Part shown: piece by piece, positions 8,352-16,646 of the stretch
Layout: each line of letters starts with the position of its first letter
How positions within the stretch are numbered: position 1 is the first letter of the stretch
Assembly (NCBI RefSeq): GCF_001675045.1
Contig: NZ_LYPA01000064.1
Span: 1-64,000, forward strand
DNA from: Paenibacillus oryzae
Lineage (GTDB): Bacteria > Bacillota > Bacilli > Paenibacillales > Paenibacillaceae
DNA: 64,000 bases
Direction of reading: 5' to 3'
Translations under genes and position numbers: made by a program
Notes under the pieces: generated by a model
The model's input: the letters and a program-made list of their open reading frames with translations, nothing else
What the model was told of the DNA's origin: nothing
Database searches by the model: none

Positions 8352-8380
8352 ATTGTAGCTTCCCTTCACAAACGTGTCAA
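8352..8380 (-). promoter_or_regulatory. Sigma-A promoter of glnRA, overlapping the ynbB stop
   Basis: On the minus strand TTGACA (8375-8380) and TACAAT (8352-8357) are separated by exactly 17 bases, a consensus promoter apart from one -10 base. The -35 hexamer covers the ynbB stop codon. I could not find a perfect GlnR site (TGTNA-N7-TNACA); TGTNA-like half-sites occur within and next to the -35 region. Confidence 0.8.
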
Positions 8381-9702
8381 GTTATGTAAGGTTTAATCAC
8401 AATTTGACCCTCTAAAACAAGCCTTTCCAGCGCTGTCAAAATTCCGTATTTGGCATGCGCATAAGTCAGTCCGCCCTGCATATAAGCGATATAGGGCTCG
8501 CGGATTGGAGCATCGGCCGAGAGCTCCAGGCTGCCCCCCTGGATGAAGGTTCCCGCCGCCATAATAACCGGATTTTCATATCCCGGCATATCCCACGGCT
8601 CCGGCACAACATGGGCATCCACCGCCGCCGCCTTTTGAATGCTTTGTACAAAAGCAATTAACGGCTCCGGAGCGCCAAAGCGCACCGCCTGAATAAGGTC
8701 CGTACGGGGCTCGTCCCAACGCGGCTTTGTTTCAAAGCCAAGCCGCTGGAACAATGCAGCAGCGAGTACGCTCCCCTTCAAAGCTTGTCCCACCAGAAGA
8801 GGGGCAAGGAACAACCCCTGATAAATGGAACGAAGCGTGCCCAGCATCGCGCCGACCTCGGAGCCGATGCCGGGAGCAGTCAGCCGGTAAGAAGCAGCTT
8901 CGACGTAAGCCTGCTTGCCCGCAATGTAGCCGCCTGTCTCCGCCAGGCCGCCGCCGGGGTTTTTGATCAGCGAACCCGCCATTAAATCAGCCCCAACCTC
9001 CGTTGGCTCCTTCAGCTCCGTAAATTCACCGTAACAGTTATCGACAAAAACAATCAGATCGTTCCGTATAGCCTTAATCCTCTCCACAATCTCCGCAATC
9101 TGCGCAATAGTAAACGAAGAGCGCCAATCGTATCCTCTGGAGCGCTGTACGCCTATCACCTTTGTTCGAGCGGTGATAGCGGACGCAATGGACGTCCAGT
9201 CCAGCGAGCCGTCAGAAAGCAGCGCCACCTCGGAGCAATGCACCCCCCAGTCGCGCAGAGAGCCCTTGCCGTCGCCGGGTTTGCCAATCACCTTGTGCAG
9301 CGTATCGTAAGGGCTGCCCGTTATGTACAACAGCTCGTTGCCGGGGCGCAGCACGCCAAACAGCGCGGTGCTGATCGTATGCGTGCCGGAAGCGAAATGC
9401 GGACGTACCAGCGCCGCTTCAGCTCCCATCGCATCGGCATAAACAAGATCCAGCACCTCGCGTCCCCTGTCGTTATAGCCGTATCCCGTCGAACCCGAAA
9501 AATGGTAATCGCTGACCTTATGCTTTTTGAAGGCTTCGATCACCTTCCACTGATTGCGCTCTGCCGTCCGGTCGATAGCGCGGAATGCTGAAGCAGCTTC
9601 TTCCTCTGCCGCTTCAGCAAGCTCCATCAGCGTTTCCCATAAAGGCGGCTGCTCTGTTTGCTTTTGCTGCTCTGCGTTATTGTGTTGCTGCCTTTCCTTC
9701 AT
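8377..9702 (-). CDS. ynbB: YnbB-like PLP enzyme (methionine gamma-lyase / aluminium resistance family)
   Basis: This is a fold-type I pyridoxal-phosphate protein of 441 residues in the family annotated as methionine gamma-lyase-like or aluminium resistance protein. FSGSTGYGYNDRGREVLD (about residues 68-85), HFASGTHTISTALFGVLRPG (residue about 111) and VFVDNCYGEFTE (with the PLP-binding Asp, about residue 222) are present. The candidate Schiff-base lysine is in AGSLIKNPGGGLAETGGYIAG. The true substrate is unknown in the family. GAGGAGA lies about 12 bases before the ATG. It sits between spoVK and glnR exactly as in B. subtilis, on which the gene symbol rests. Confidence 0.9.
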   Translation of the reverse strand: MKERQQHNNAEQQKQTEQPPLWETLMELAEAAEEEAASAFRAIDRTAERNQWKVIEAFKKHKVSDYHFSGSTGYGYNDRGREVLDLVYADAMGAEAALVRPHFASGTHTISTALFGVLRPGNELLYITGSPYDTLHKVIGKPGDGKGSLRDWGVHCSEVALLSDGSLDWTSIASAITARTKVIGVQRSRGYDWRSSFTIAQIAEIVERIKAIRNDLIVFVDNCYGEFTELKEPTEVGADLMAGSLIKNPGGGLAETGGYIAGKQAYVEAASYRLTAPGIGSEVGAMLGTLRSIYQGLFLAPLLVGQALKGSVLAAALFQRLGFETKPRWDEPRTDLIQAVRFGAPEPLIAFVQSIQKAAAVDAHVVPEPWDMPGYENPVIMAAGTFIQGGSLELSADAPIREPYIAYMQGGLTYAHAKYGILTALERLVLEGQIVIKPYIT

Positions 9703-9766
9703 TGCTTTTCAAGTCTCCTCTGTCTGTTATCTCCTGTTGAGAGCACTTGCGAGAACGCTCTCCGGG

Positions 9767-10738
9767 TTACAGCTTCAAGTCCTCGGGCCGAATACTCATC
9801 AGCTCGCTTTTGGTCGGAATGGTGCTGGAATATTGCCCGATCAGCCTGACGGCTTGATGGCGCATCGCTTTTTCAAGAATATTGCGTACAAACCGGGCGT
9901 TGCTGAATGAAAATAAATCATTGAGCTTTTCCTGAATCAAATGCTGGCGCAGCTTGAACATGCTTTGCGGCAGCAGCACATAATCCCGTTCCTTGACCAT
10001 CTGCTCGCCAATTTGAAGCAGCTGATCCACCGAATAGTCGGGAAATTCGATTTGAAGCGGAAAGCGCGAAGGAAGCCCAGGATTGGTTGCCAGAAATTGC
10101 TCGATTTCAAGCGGATAACCCGCCAAAATAAGCACAAATTGATTGCGGTGATCCTCCATCGCTTTGACTAGCGTGTCGATGGCTTCCTTGCCAAAATCCT
10201 TTTCGCCGCCGCGCGCAAGGCTGTAGGCTTCATCTACAAACAATACCCCGCCAAGCGCCTTGCGAACCAGATCCCTTGTTTTTTGGGCGGTATGCCCGAT
10301 GTATTCGCCTACCAGATCCGCCCGCTCTACCTCGATCAGATGCCCCTTGGACAATACGCCCATTTTTTGAAACAGCTTGGCGACTATGCGGGCAATCGTT
10401 GTTTTTCCCGTGCCTGGATTTCCTTTGAAAATCATATGATAGACCTGCGAGCCGCCGGACAGGCCGGCCTCAAGACGCATGCGGCCAATATAGAGCAGCG
10501 CATAAATTTCATAGACGAGAGCTTTGACGCTGTCCATGCCGATCATAGGGTCCAATTCCTTCTGAATATCGGCAAAATGATCTACCGCCGGAAGCGGCTT
10601 AACCTGCGGGATTGGCTCTGCATCAAGCGCGTGAGCCGCTCCCCCGCTAAACGATTCCTGGCTTCTAAGCACAACATTGATTTGCCGGGAAGGCCTGGCA
10701 GAGCTGCTGCCGGTTCCCGAAATCACTCCTCCACTCAT
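9767..10738 (-). CDS. spoVK: Stage V sporulation protein K (AAA+ ATPase)
   Basis: This is an AAA+ ATPase of the CbbX/SpoVK family, needed for spore maturation in Bacillus. Walker A GNPGTGKTTIAR and Walker B GGVLFVDEAYSLARGG are clear, as are the sensor-type segment LILAGYPLEIEQFLATNPGL and the arginine-rich SRFPLQIEFPDY. The frame extends to 10801, but the ATG at 10738 with AAGGAGGG upstream gives 323 residues, against 322 in B. subtilis. The gene is 64 bases upstream of ynbB. In Bacillus it is transcribed in the mother cell under sigma E; no clear promoter could be assigned here. Confidence 0.92.
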   Translation of the reverse strand: MSGGVISGTGSSSARPSRQINVVLRSQESFSGGAAHALDAEPIPQVKPLPAVDHFADIQKELDPMIGMDSVKALVYEIYALLYIGRMRLEAGLSGGSQVYHMIFKGNPGTGKTTIARIVAKLFQKMGVLSKGHLIEVERADLVGEYIGHTAQKTRDLVRKALGGVLFVDEAYSLARGGEKDFGKEAIDTLVKAMEDHRNQFVLILAGYPLEIEQFLATNPGLPSRFPLQIEFPDYSVDQLLQIGEQMVKERDYVLLPQSMFKLRQHLIQEKLNDLFSFSNARFVRNILEKAMRHQAVRLIGQYSSTIPTKSELMSIRPEDLKL

Positions 10739-10840
10739 CCCGCGCACCGCCCTCCTTCTAACGGAAGCCGCCGAATCTACGGTCTGACATCCGATATACA
10801 CTACAAGTTTATTCTATCTTGCAGCGCCATATTAGCAGAT

Positions 10841-11518
10841 TCACGGCAGTGTTGGAGGAGAAACAATGCCAAGCTTCATCAAGGCCCAGTCCAGCTTCCA
10901 CTTGGAATATGCAAGCATTTCCCTCGTATTGTTGTAATAAGGATTCAGGACGTCGGAATGCACGGCCGCCACGGCCATTGTATCCAATCCGGCAAACTGC
11001 GCCATTTCCTTCGCTCTGGTAGCATGATAGTCATGTGTAATAATCAAATAGGTGGCGACGCCTTCGCTTTCGCCTACAGAATGGCTGAATACGAGATTCT
11101 GATACGTATCGGCCGCCTTGTCCTCCAGCAGCAATGCTTCCCTCGGCACGCCGGCTGCAACGAGATAATTCCTCATTCCTTCAGCCTCAGACAAGCTGGA
11201 GTGCCGGCCCCCGTAGCCGCCGGAGAGAATAAGCCGCTTCACTGTCCCTTCCTCGTACAGACGACGGGCCAGCTCCAGACGCTCGCGCAAGGCGGGGCTT
11301 GGCCGGTCGTTCCACAGCGCGGCTCCCAGCACGATGCCGGCATCCGCCCCAGGATACTTCTCCGGAATATCATAGCTGCTTACAAGCCACAGCACATACA
11401 GGCACCAAATGGCCGTCACCGTAAACGCGGCCAGTATAAAACGCAACAGGAGCCGCCACGGTCGAAAGGCGGTCTTCCGACGACGCGGCTTGCTCCTTTT
11501 TTTTGTTGCCTTTTTCAT
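10841..11518 (-). CDS. YdcF/ElyC-type DUF218 membrane-anchored protein
   Basis: This is a 225-residue protein with a very basic N-terminus (KKRSKPRRRKTAFRPWR), one membrane segment (residues about 24-47) and an external DUF218 domain. That domain starts with DAGIVLGAALWNDRPSPAL and continues with RLILSGGYGG, SEAEGMRNYLVAAGV and DKAADTYQNLVFS, then IITHDYHATRAKEMAQFAG. This pattern is typical of the YdcF/SanA/ElyC group, linked in other bacteria to envelope integrity. Its ATG overlaps the preceding DUF402 stop by four bases (ATGA), so translation is probably coupled. Substrate unknown. Confidence 0.85.
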   Translation of the reverse strand: MKKATKKRSKPRRRKTAFRPWRLLLRFILAAFTVTAIWCLYVLWLVSSYDIPEKYPGADAGIVLGAALWNDRPSPALRERLELARRLYEEGTVKRLILSGGYGGRHSSLSEAEGMRNYLVAAGVPREALLLEDKAADTYQNLVFSHSVGESEGVATYLIITHDYHATRAKEMAQFAGLDTMAVAAVHSDVLNPYYNNTREMLAYSKWKLDWALMKLGIVSPPTLP

Positions 11519-12072
11519 GATTCGCTTAATTCTCCCCTCTGGGCAAGCAAGCTTTTGCGATGCTTGAGACTTAACGTAAAATAACGGAATCTGCCGCTTT
11601 TGATGCTGGACAGCAGCTTGCCGGCCGTCTTGCGCGCAAGCGCGGCCTCCTTACCCGTTACATCGCCTTGTCTGAGCGCATCCTCCAGCTCATCCTCGTC
11701 CATCAGGTACACCTCGCCGGTTGGCAAAACAACAACGTCCAGATACAAATCGTCAAACCATGGCACTTGCTGGTCGGTAAGTCCCTGTGTTTTGCACACG
11801 TCGATATACCACTGCACCACTCGCCCTTTATCGTCAAACATAGTTGTGACAACAAAATGCTCGCCTTTCGGAAAATGCTGCATCCACAAGTAGCCGCGGT
11901 CGGCAAGGCATAGCCTTTTTCCGTCGTATTCCTTCCATAACGGCTCACGCAGCTCATGAATGCGGTAAAAGGTAACGAGTCCCTTGAACTCGTCGCCGTC
12001 AAGCGCCAGACAGGAATAGCTCCTGCGCGTGATACGGCGCCAATTCGCGCGATCAGAAAATTTTCTTTTCAT
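11515..12072 (-). CDS. DUF402 domain protein
   Basis: This is a 185-residue cytosolic protein of the DUF402 family. The core WKEYDGKRLCLADRGYLWMQ and the acidic metal-site segment QWYIDVCKTQG...WFDDLYLDVVVLP are visible; characterised relatives are nucleoside di/triphosphate phosphatases. An N-terminal extension to 12111 is in frame, but the ATG at 12072 begins the usual MKRKFSDR start and has an AAAGG element upstream. It is the first gene of a two-gene unit with the YdcF-like protein. Confidence 0.82.
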   Translation of the reverse strand: MKRKFSDRANWRRITRRSYSCLALDGDEFKGLVTFYRIHELREPLWKEYDGKRLCLADRGYLWMQHFPKGEHFVVTTMFDDKGRVVQWYIDVCKTQGLTDQQVPWFDDLYLDVVVLPTGEVYLMDEDELEDALRQGDVTGKEAALARKTAGKLLSSIKSGRFRYFTLSLKHRKSLLAQRGELSES

Positions 12073-12186
12073 AAGGAACGTACCTTTCCGTTCATTTAGG
12101 AATCCACCCATAGAAAAAGATTACCATATCTTAACGTCCATCTCCAGCGAACCGCAAAAATAAACCGGGCCCCGCCTCATAAAAAA

Positions 12187-12373
12187 GGGAACTGTCCGAA
12201 AAGCCCGTTACGGTGGAATAATGATTCAGCAAAATCGGTCCCTACCGGAGAAGGGTGTCTTGGAAGCTCATGATAAAAGCGGACAAAAAAACTCGCCCAC
12301 AAGACACCCTTTCCCCTCCGGTCCTCTCTGCTGAATCATTATTCGTTCCGCTTGACTTTTTGGATAGCCCCTC
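12187..12373. mobile_element. MITE-like long imperfect palindrome
   Basis: This is a 187-bp sequence without a gene whose two halves are inverted copies. The terminal arms are GGGAACTGTCCGAAAAG (12187-12203) and, read on the other strand, GAGGGGCTATCCAAAAAG (12373-12356). Inner arms GAATAATGATTCAGCA (12216-12231) match TGCTGAATCATTATTC (12329-12344) perfectly, and GAAGGGTGTCTTG is repeated inverted near 12250 and 12312. The ends resemble terminal repeats of transposons that begin GGG(A)CTGTCC, hence a non-autonomous element is likely. A-rich sequence flanks both sides, so a target duplication cannot be defined. Confidence 0.6.
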
Positions 12374-12396
12374 AAAAAGCGGCCATTTCGGCCACA

Positions 12397-12867
12397 TCAT
12401 TTTTGTGCCGATGACTCCAGCAAAGTCTCCCACTCCTGAATGGAAAGCTTGTCCGTAATATGGCGCAGAGCCTCCGGCACGTCAACAAAGCACATAAGCT
12501 CAAGGCTGTTGCCGTCAGGATCGTCAAAATAAACGGAGGCATTGCCCTGATTAGGTCTGACAAAAGGCTCTACGGTTGACCGTCTGCCGAATGGAACGGC
12601 ATTCACGCCAATGGATGCCAGCCAATGAAGAGACTGCTTCATTTCCTCGTAGCTTGTACGGAACGCGATATGGCGCAGCGAAGGATGATAAGGCGTTTTA
12701 TGCTCCTCGCCTTCCCATAGGCCAATCCAGCTAATGCCTTTTTCAATCCAGAAAAAAGCGGTGTCTGCATCTCGCCAAGCCATCGTCAAACCCAGCTTTT
12801 CATAAAATGGAATGGAAATATCCAGGCTTCGAACAGGCAGATGCGCCTCATACAGTCCTTTAATCAT
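12397..12867 (-). CDS. VOC family (glyoxalase/dioxygenase fold) protein
   Basis: This is a 156-residue protein with the paired beta-alpha-beta modules of the vicinal oxygen chelate superfamily. LYEAHLPVRSLDISIPFYEKL forms the first strand and helix, with His11 or so in a ligand position, LRHIAFRT lies in the middle, and VYFDDPDGNSLELMCF carries the usual C-terminal Glu ligand. The ATG at 12867 has AAGGAG ten bases upstream; another ATG nine bases earlier abuts the Shine-Dalgarno sequence. Substrate unknown; relatives include glyoxalases, fosfomycin-resistance enzymes and dioxygenases. A GGCC hairpin with a T-run on the minus strand (12374-12393) may end transcription. Confidence 0.85.
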   Translation of the reverse strand: MIKGLYEAHLPVRSLDISIPFYEKLGLTMAWRDADTAFFWIEKGISWIGLWEGEEHKTPYHPSLRHIAFRTSYEEMKQSLHWLASIGVNAVPFGRRSTVEPFVRPNQGNASVYFDDPDGNSLELMCFVDVPEALRHITDKLSIQEWETLLESSAQK

Positions 12868-12926
12868 CCACCTCATTCTCCTTCATTTTATAATTGTTTC
12901 AACTTATTATTGCATCTACAAGCAGC

Positions 12927-13589
12927 CTATTGATCCTTGACCTCAATCGTTATGCTTAAAATGGTAACATCCTCAACAGGTTTGCCGTTTTTAGCGGGAA
13001 CGCCGGCAATGCTCTTGACCACATCCATGCCTTCGTCAATTTCGCCAAAAACAGCATAGTCCGGCTGGCGATTCAAATTGGCAGCGTCAGGACCGGTGCA
13101 AATAAAAAACTGGCTGCTGCCGGAATTGGGCACTCCAGTGTTGAACATCGCAACCGTGCCCTCGTGGTAGGTTGCCCCGGCATCCAGCTCGTCGGGAATG
13201 CGGTAGCCCGCATTTCCCGTCCCATTGCCAAGCGGATCGCCTGCTTGAATCATAAAGGAATCAATGACATTATGGAAGGTCAAGCCTTCATAAAACCCTT
13301 CGTTTGCCAGGAACACAAAATTGTTTACAGTCACCGGCGTGTCTTCCGCCAGCAGCTTGATGCCGAAGGTGCCCATGCTTGTTTTTACGACGGCGCGATA
13401 GCTTTTGTCCGGATCAATAGACATTTCCGGCATCTTGCTCCAGCTTGATATTTTCACCTCTCCGGCTCCGTTATCCGGATTTGAGACGCCGACGCTTTCG
13501 CCGCCACCTCCACATCCTGACAGTAAAATCAGCAGAAGGAGCACCATTACAGATGCAAACCAATATTTTCTAGCTTTCACTCTTTTCAA
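12927..13589 (-). CDS. Cyclophilin-type peptidyl-prolyl isomerase, lipoprotein
   Basis: This is a cell-surface folding catalyst that isomerises X-Pro bonds. A signal sequence ends in the lipobox LLSGC (Cys about residue 26), followed by a Gly/Ser-rich spacer and the cyclophilin domain. VKTSMGTFGIKLL opens the domain, with NNFVFLANEGFYEGLTFHNVI, MIQAGDPLGNGTG (the Q-G-D active-site motif) and SGSSQFFICTG following. At 220 residues it is longer than cytosolic cyclophilins because of the lipoprotein leader. It is 38 bases from the PBP gene on the same strand and is likely cotranscribed, fitting a role in folding exported envelope proteins. Confidence 0.93.
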   Translation of the reverse strand: MKRVKARKYWFASVMVLLLLILLSGCGGGGESVGVSNPDNGAGEVKISSWSKMPEMSIDPDKSYRAVVKTSMGTFGIKLLAEDTPVTVNNFVFLANEGFYEGLTFHNVIDSFMIQAGDPLGNGTGNAGYRIPDELDAGATYHEGTVAMFNTGVPNSGSSQFFICTGPDAANLNRQPDYAVFGEIDEGMDVVKSIAGVPAKNGKPVEDVTILSITIEVKDQ

Positions 13590-13627
13590 CCACCCATCTC
13601 ATGACAAGCCTGCCGCAGCCGTTGACA

Positions 13628-16102
13628 TTAGCCTTGCGTGTCCGCCATGCCCTGCTCTTCTCCCATTTTTCCGGAAGCCTCGGTTGAAAGCGGCGTTTCT
13701 ATAGGCGCTTCGCCGCCAATGCTTCCATCGTCCGTTGGCGACGGGGTAGCCGCAGGCTCCTCTCCGCCTGTATCAGGAGTTGCTTGCGGCGTTTCCACCG
13801 GCAAGGTTTCAACGGGCTCGCTTCCCTCTGGCGGCTCCATCGGAATACCCGGAGTACCCAGGTCGATTTGCGGAATCGCAACGGTAATGGCATTCGAAGG
13901 CTCGCTTTTTGCATTGCTGGCCTTGTTGTGCGCAACCACGTAGTAGTCATAGGTGACACCCGGGAAAACGCTCATATCCTCAACAGTTGTACCAGCAACA
14001 TCATCAACAAACGAAATATAACCGGTGTCGCTTCCTTCCTCTTTACGGAATATTTCATAAGTTACATCCGGTTCTTCGCTTGCGGTCCAGCTCAAAATAA
14101 CTTTAATGCTCTCTTTTTCGAATACGGCGCTAAGACCGTTAACCGTCGCCAGAGGCTGCGGTTCTTCCTCTTCTTCCTCCTCCGGCGGCTCCGCCGTTTG
14201 GAAGCTTCGTTTTGGAATGCCTTTTAATGCGGGCTGCATAACCTTGGCGAACAATGCCGCGGATTGCGCGCTGCCCTTTTGCAAAATATGGTCCACGTCA
14301 GTCTTATCGTAGCCCATCCATACGGCTGCTGTCCACTCCGGCGTATAGCCGACAAACCAGGCATCCTTGATGCCGGAGCCATTGTAGCCCGGAATACCAT
14401 GCTGGGTTGTTCCGGTTTTACCCGCTACCGGACGGTCTATTGCAGCCCTTGTACCTGTACCGCCCTTTTCGATGACTGCTTGCATCATTTGAGTCAAATA
14501 AGCTGCGGTTTGGGACGACATCAATTGCTTGCTCTCCGGCGCTGTATAGGTGTAGACATCCTTGCCCTTTTTCTGAATGCGCAAAATCGCATGGGCGTCA
14601 ACAGACTTCCCGCCGTTAGCCATCACGCTGTACGCAGTCGCCATCTGCATCGGCGAAGCGCCGCGCGTCATGCCGCCAAGCGCCAAAGCCAGGTTCATGT
14701 CATCGTCCAGCACCGGAATGCCAAGCTTTTTGGCAAAAGTGGCGCCGGTTTTAACTCCGATTTGATTTAACGTCCAAACGGCCGCCAGATTACGGGAATC
14801 CTTCATCGCTTGCGTCATGGAAACCTCGACGGGACCCCAACGGTCGGTTGGGCAATAGTTGCCAAAACATTTTTGATCATTTTTCAAAATAGTTGACGGC
14901 GTAAACTTTCCGGTCTCAAGCGCCGGGCCGTACGACACGATTGGTTTGATGGAGGAGCCCGGCTGACGCGGCTTCACCGCACGGTTCCAGCTGCGCTGCG
15001 CATAATCCCGGCCGCCTGCAATAGCTTTTACCTCGCCGGTCTGATGATCCATGATGACCATAGCGCCTTGAACAAGCTGATCGTCCTTGCTTTCTTCAAA
15101 GTTCGAAGCGTCTGCGAATTCTTTTTCCACAGCTTGCTGAGCCTGAACGCTCAGCGTGGTATGAATTTGCAAGCCGCTGACGCGAAGCTCGGTTTCATCT
15201 ATTCCCATTTTTTCCATAGCTTCATCAATGACATAGTCAACAAACGCATGGTAGGAGCCCGTTTTTAGCTGATTCTGATTTTCAGGCTGCACATAGGGAA
15301 CCGCCTTGGCTTCGTTCATCTCTGTTTCCGAAATATAGTTTTCCTGATACATGAGCTGCAGCACCACAGCCCGGCGCTTCATAGACTCTTCGGGGTTGTT
15401 GATGGGATTGTACAGATTTGGTCCCTTCGGCATCGCTGCAAGCGTCGCGCTTTGCCAAAGCTCAAGCTTCGACAGCTCTGTGCCAAAATAAAACTGGGCC
15501 GCGGCCTTTGCGCCATAAATGCCTTTACCGAAATAAATCCGGTTCAGATACATCGTCAAAATTTCATCCTTCGTCATATCCTGCTCAAGCGCTACGGCAA
15601 TGGAAGCCTCTGTCGCTTTTCGGAAAAACGTTTTATCCGCCGATAAAAATACGTTTTTCGCCAGCTGCTGGGTGATGGTGCTGCCGCCCTCCACTGCTTT
15701 TCTCGCTACGATATCCTTAACAAGCGCGCGTCCGATTGCGAAAAAGTCCAGACCGGAGTGTTCGTAAAACCTTCGGTCCTCCGTCGCTACAATTGCCTCA
15801 AGCAATTGCTTCGGAATTTCAGAGAACTCCGCGACCTCGCGATGCTCGTCAAACACGTAAAGCCTTGAAATCTCATTGCCGTCCACATCGTAAACAATGG
15901 ACGCTTCGCCAAAATCCAGCTTGTTGCCATGCTCGGCAAGCAGCCGCTCGCCATTCAAGATAATAAGCAGATAACCAATAATCGCACAAACTACACCAAT
16001 TACCATGGTAAAAAAGATCGTATAAAACCAGGCTTGTCCCGACATTCTTTTCTTTTTCTTTTTTGCGGGTCTTGCGGCCCCTTTGGTTTTTTTCTCCGTC
16101 AT
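13628..16102 (-). CDS. Class A penicillin-binding protein (PBP1A family) with FN3 domain
   Basis: This is a bifunctional peptidoglycan glycosyltransferase/transpeptidase of 824 residues. After a lysine-rich cytoplasmic tail and one membrane segment (about 27-50), the GT51 domain has EDRRFYEHSG near residue 106 and GGSTITQQLAKN. The transpeptidase domain has the nucleophile motif GSSIKP (near 381), SRN (near 420) and KTGTT (near 561). Next come a run of eight acidic residues within PPEEEEEEEPQP, a fibronectin type III domain (about 655-745) and a disordered Pro/Thr/Glu tail to the end. The FN3 plus low-complexity tail is common in PBP1 proteins of spore formers. It polymerises and cross-links the cell wall from the outer membrane face. 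Confidence 0.94.
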   Translation of the reverse strand: MTEKKTKGAARPAKKKKKRMSGQAWFYTIFFTMVIGVVCAIIGYLLIILNGERLLAEHGNKLDFGEASIVYDVDGNEISRLYVFDEHREVAEFSEIPKQLLEAIVATEDRRFYEHSGLDFFAIGRALVKDIVARKAVEGGSTITQQLAKNVFLSADKTFFRKATEASIAVALEQDMTKDEILTMYLNRIYFGKGIYGAKAAAQFYFGTELSKLELWQSATLAAMPKGPNLYNPINNPEESMKRRAVVLQLMYQENYISETEMNEAKAVPYVQPENQNQLKTGSYHAFVDYVIDEAMEKMGIDETELRVSGLQIHTTLSVQAQQAVEKEFADASNFEESKDDQLVQGAMVIMDHQTGEVKAIAGGRDYAQRSWNRAVKPRQPGSSIKPIVSYGPALETGKFTPSTILKNDQKCFGNYCPTDRWGPVEVSMTQAMKDSRNLAAVWTLNQIGVKTGATFAKKLGIPVLDDDMNLALALGGMTRGASPMQMATAYSVMANGGKSVDAHAILRIQKKGKDVYTYTAPESKQLMSSQTAAYLTQMMQAVIEKGGTGTRAAIDRPVAGKTGTTQHGIPGYNGSGIKDAWFVGYTPEWTAAVWMGYDKTDVDHILQKGSAQSAALFAKVMQPALKGIPKRSFQTAEPPEEEEEEEPQPLATVNGLSAVFEKESIKVILSWTASEEPDVTYEIFRKEEGSDTGYISFVDDVAGTTVEDMSVFPGVTYDYYVVAHNKASNAKSEPSNAITVAIPQIDLGTPGIPMEPPEGSEPVETLPVETPQATPDTGGEEPAATPSPTDDGSIGGEAPIETPLSTEASGKMGEEQGMADTQG

Positions 16103-16202
16103 GACGGCTTCCCTCCTGCTCGCTTGTTCGCTTTAACGCGTATGCATTCGCTTCGAGCCTGCACACACGCCTTGATAGACAGCATTGCCTCAAAACGACA
16201 AA

Positions 16203-16226
16203 AGCAACCCGTTAAAGCGGGTTGCT
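16203..16226 (-). terminator. Terminator at the end of the mutS-hfq transcript
   Basis: AGCAACCCG (16203-16211) pairs with CGGGTTGCT (16218-16226) across a six-base loop. On the minus strand it is followed by TTTTGTCGTTTT. It lies between the small frame after hfq and the PBP gene. Confidence 0.75.
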
Positions 16227-16237
16227 CCTGCATGCCG

Positions 16238-16348
16238 CTATCTAGTTAAACGAACCTTTCTATAAGAAAGTTTCATGACTTTCCGTTTCAGCGCTTCGGC
16301 AATTCTTAATAAATCAACAAATTCTTCACATTTTCCGTCTTCAATCAT
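16238..16348 (-). CDS. Possible small ORF downstream of hfq
   Basis: Directly after hfq an open frame on the minus strand reads MIEDGKCEEFVDLLRIAEAL from an ATG at 16348, for 36 codons, and it is open upstream through FFWLEKTKSW to an in-frame stop inside hfq. Its composition (charged, amphipathic helix, basic tail KRKVMKLSYRKVRLTR) looks coding. The ribosome binding site is poor (GGAG 14 bases upstream), and an upstream CTG pair at 16388-16393 could be an alternative start with coupling to hfq. It ends just before the terminator. In B. subtilis a small gene (ymzA) also follows hfq, but I cannot claim homology. Confidence 0.4.
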   Translation of the reverse strand: MIEDGKCEEFVDLLRIAEALKRKVMKLSYRKVRLTR

Positions 16349-16400
16349 CCAGCTTTTCGTCTTCTCCAGCCAGAAAAAAGACTTGTCCAGCAGGTCAAAA

Positions 16401-16640
16401 TTAAGCGGTCGGACCGTCCTGCTGCATCAGCGAAACATTGCGTTGAGGCATAAACGTGGACACAGCATGCTTGTACACCATCTGCTGCCGGCCTTCGCTG
16501 TCGATAATAATCGTAAAATTATCGAACGCTTTTATAACTCCGCGAATTTGAAAGCCGTTCATCAAAAAAACGGTTACCGGAATGTTCTCTTTGCGCAGCT
16601 GGTTCAGAAACGTATCTTGAATATTAATGGACTTGTTCAT
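16401..16640 (-). CDS. hfq: RNA chaperone Hfq
   Basis: Hfq forms a hexameric Sm-like ring that binds U-rich and A-rich RNA. The Sm1 motif is seen in [21 protein letters not shown] and [18 protein letters not shown], and Sm2 in [12 protein letters not shown] (the YKHA motif lines the U-binding pocket). The 79-residue length is typical of Firmicute Hfq. It starts six bases after the miaA stop, with a G-rich GGGGGTTAG element inside the end of miaA. The miaA-hfq order is widely conserved. Confidence 0.97.
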   Translation of the reverse strand: MNKSINIQDTFLNQLRKENIPVTVFLMNGFQIRGVIKAFDNFTIIIDSEGRQQMVYKHAVSTFMPQRNVSLMQQDGPTA

Positions 16641-16646
16641 TGGACG

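Noticed and set aside
10283-11584. Long plus-strand open frame (433 codons)
   Set aside because: It lies antisense to spoVK and the YdcF-like gene, has no motif or ribosome binding site, and is explained by codon bias of the real minus-strand genes. The same applies to long antisense frames at 19677-20663, 23164-24066 and 60141-61058.
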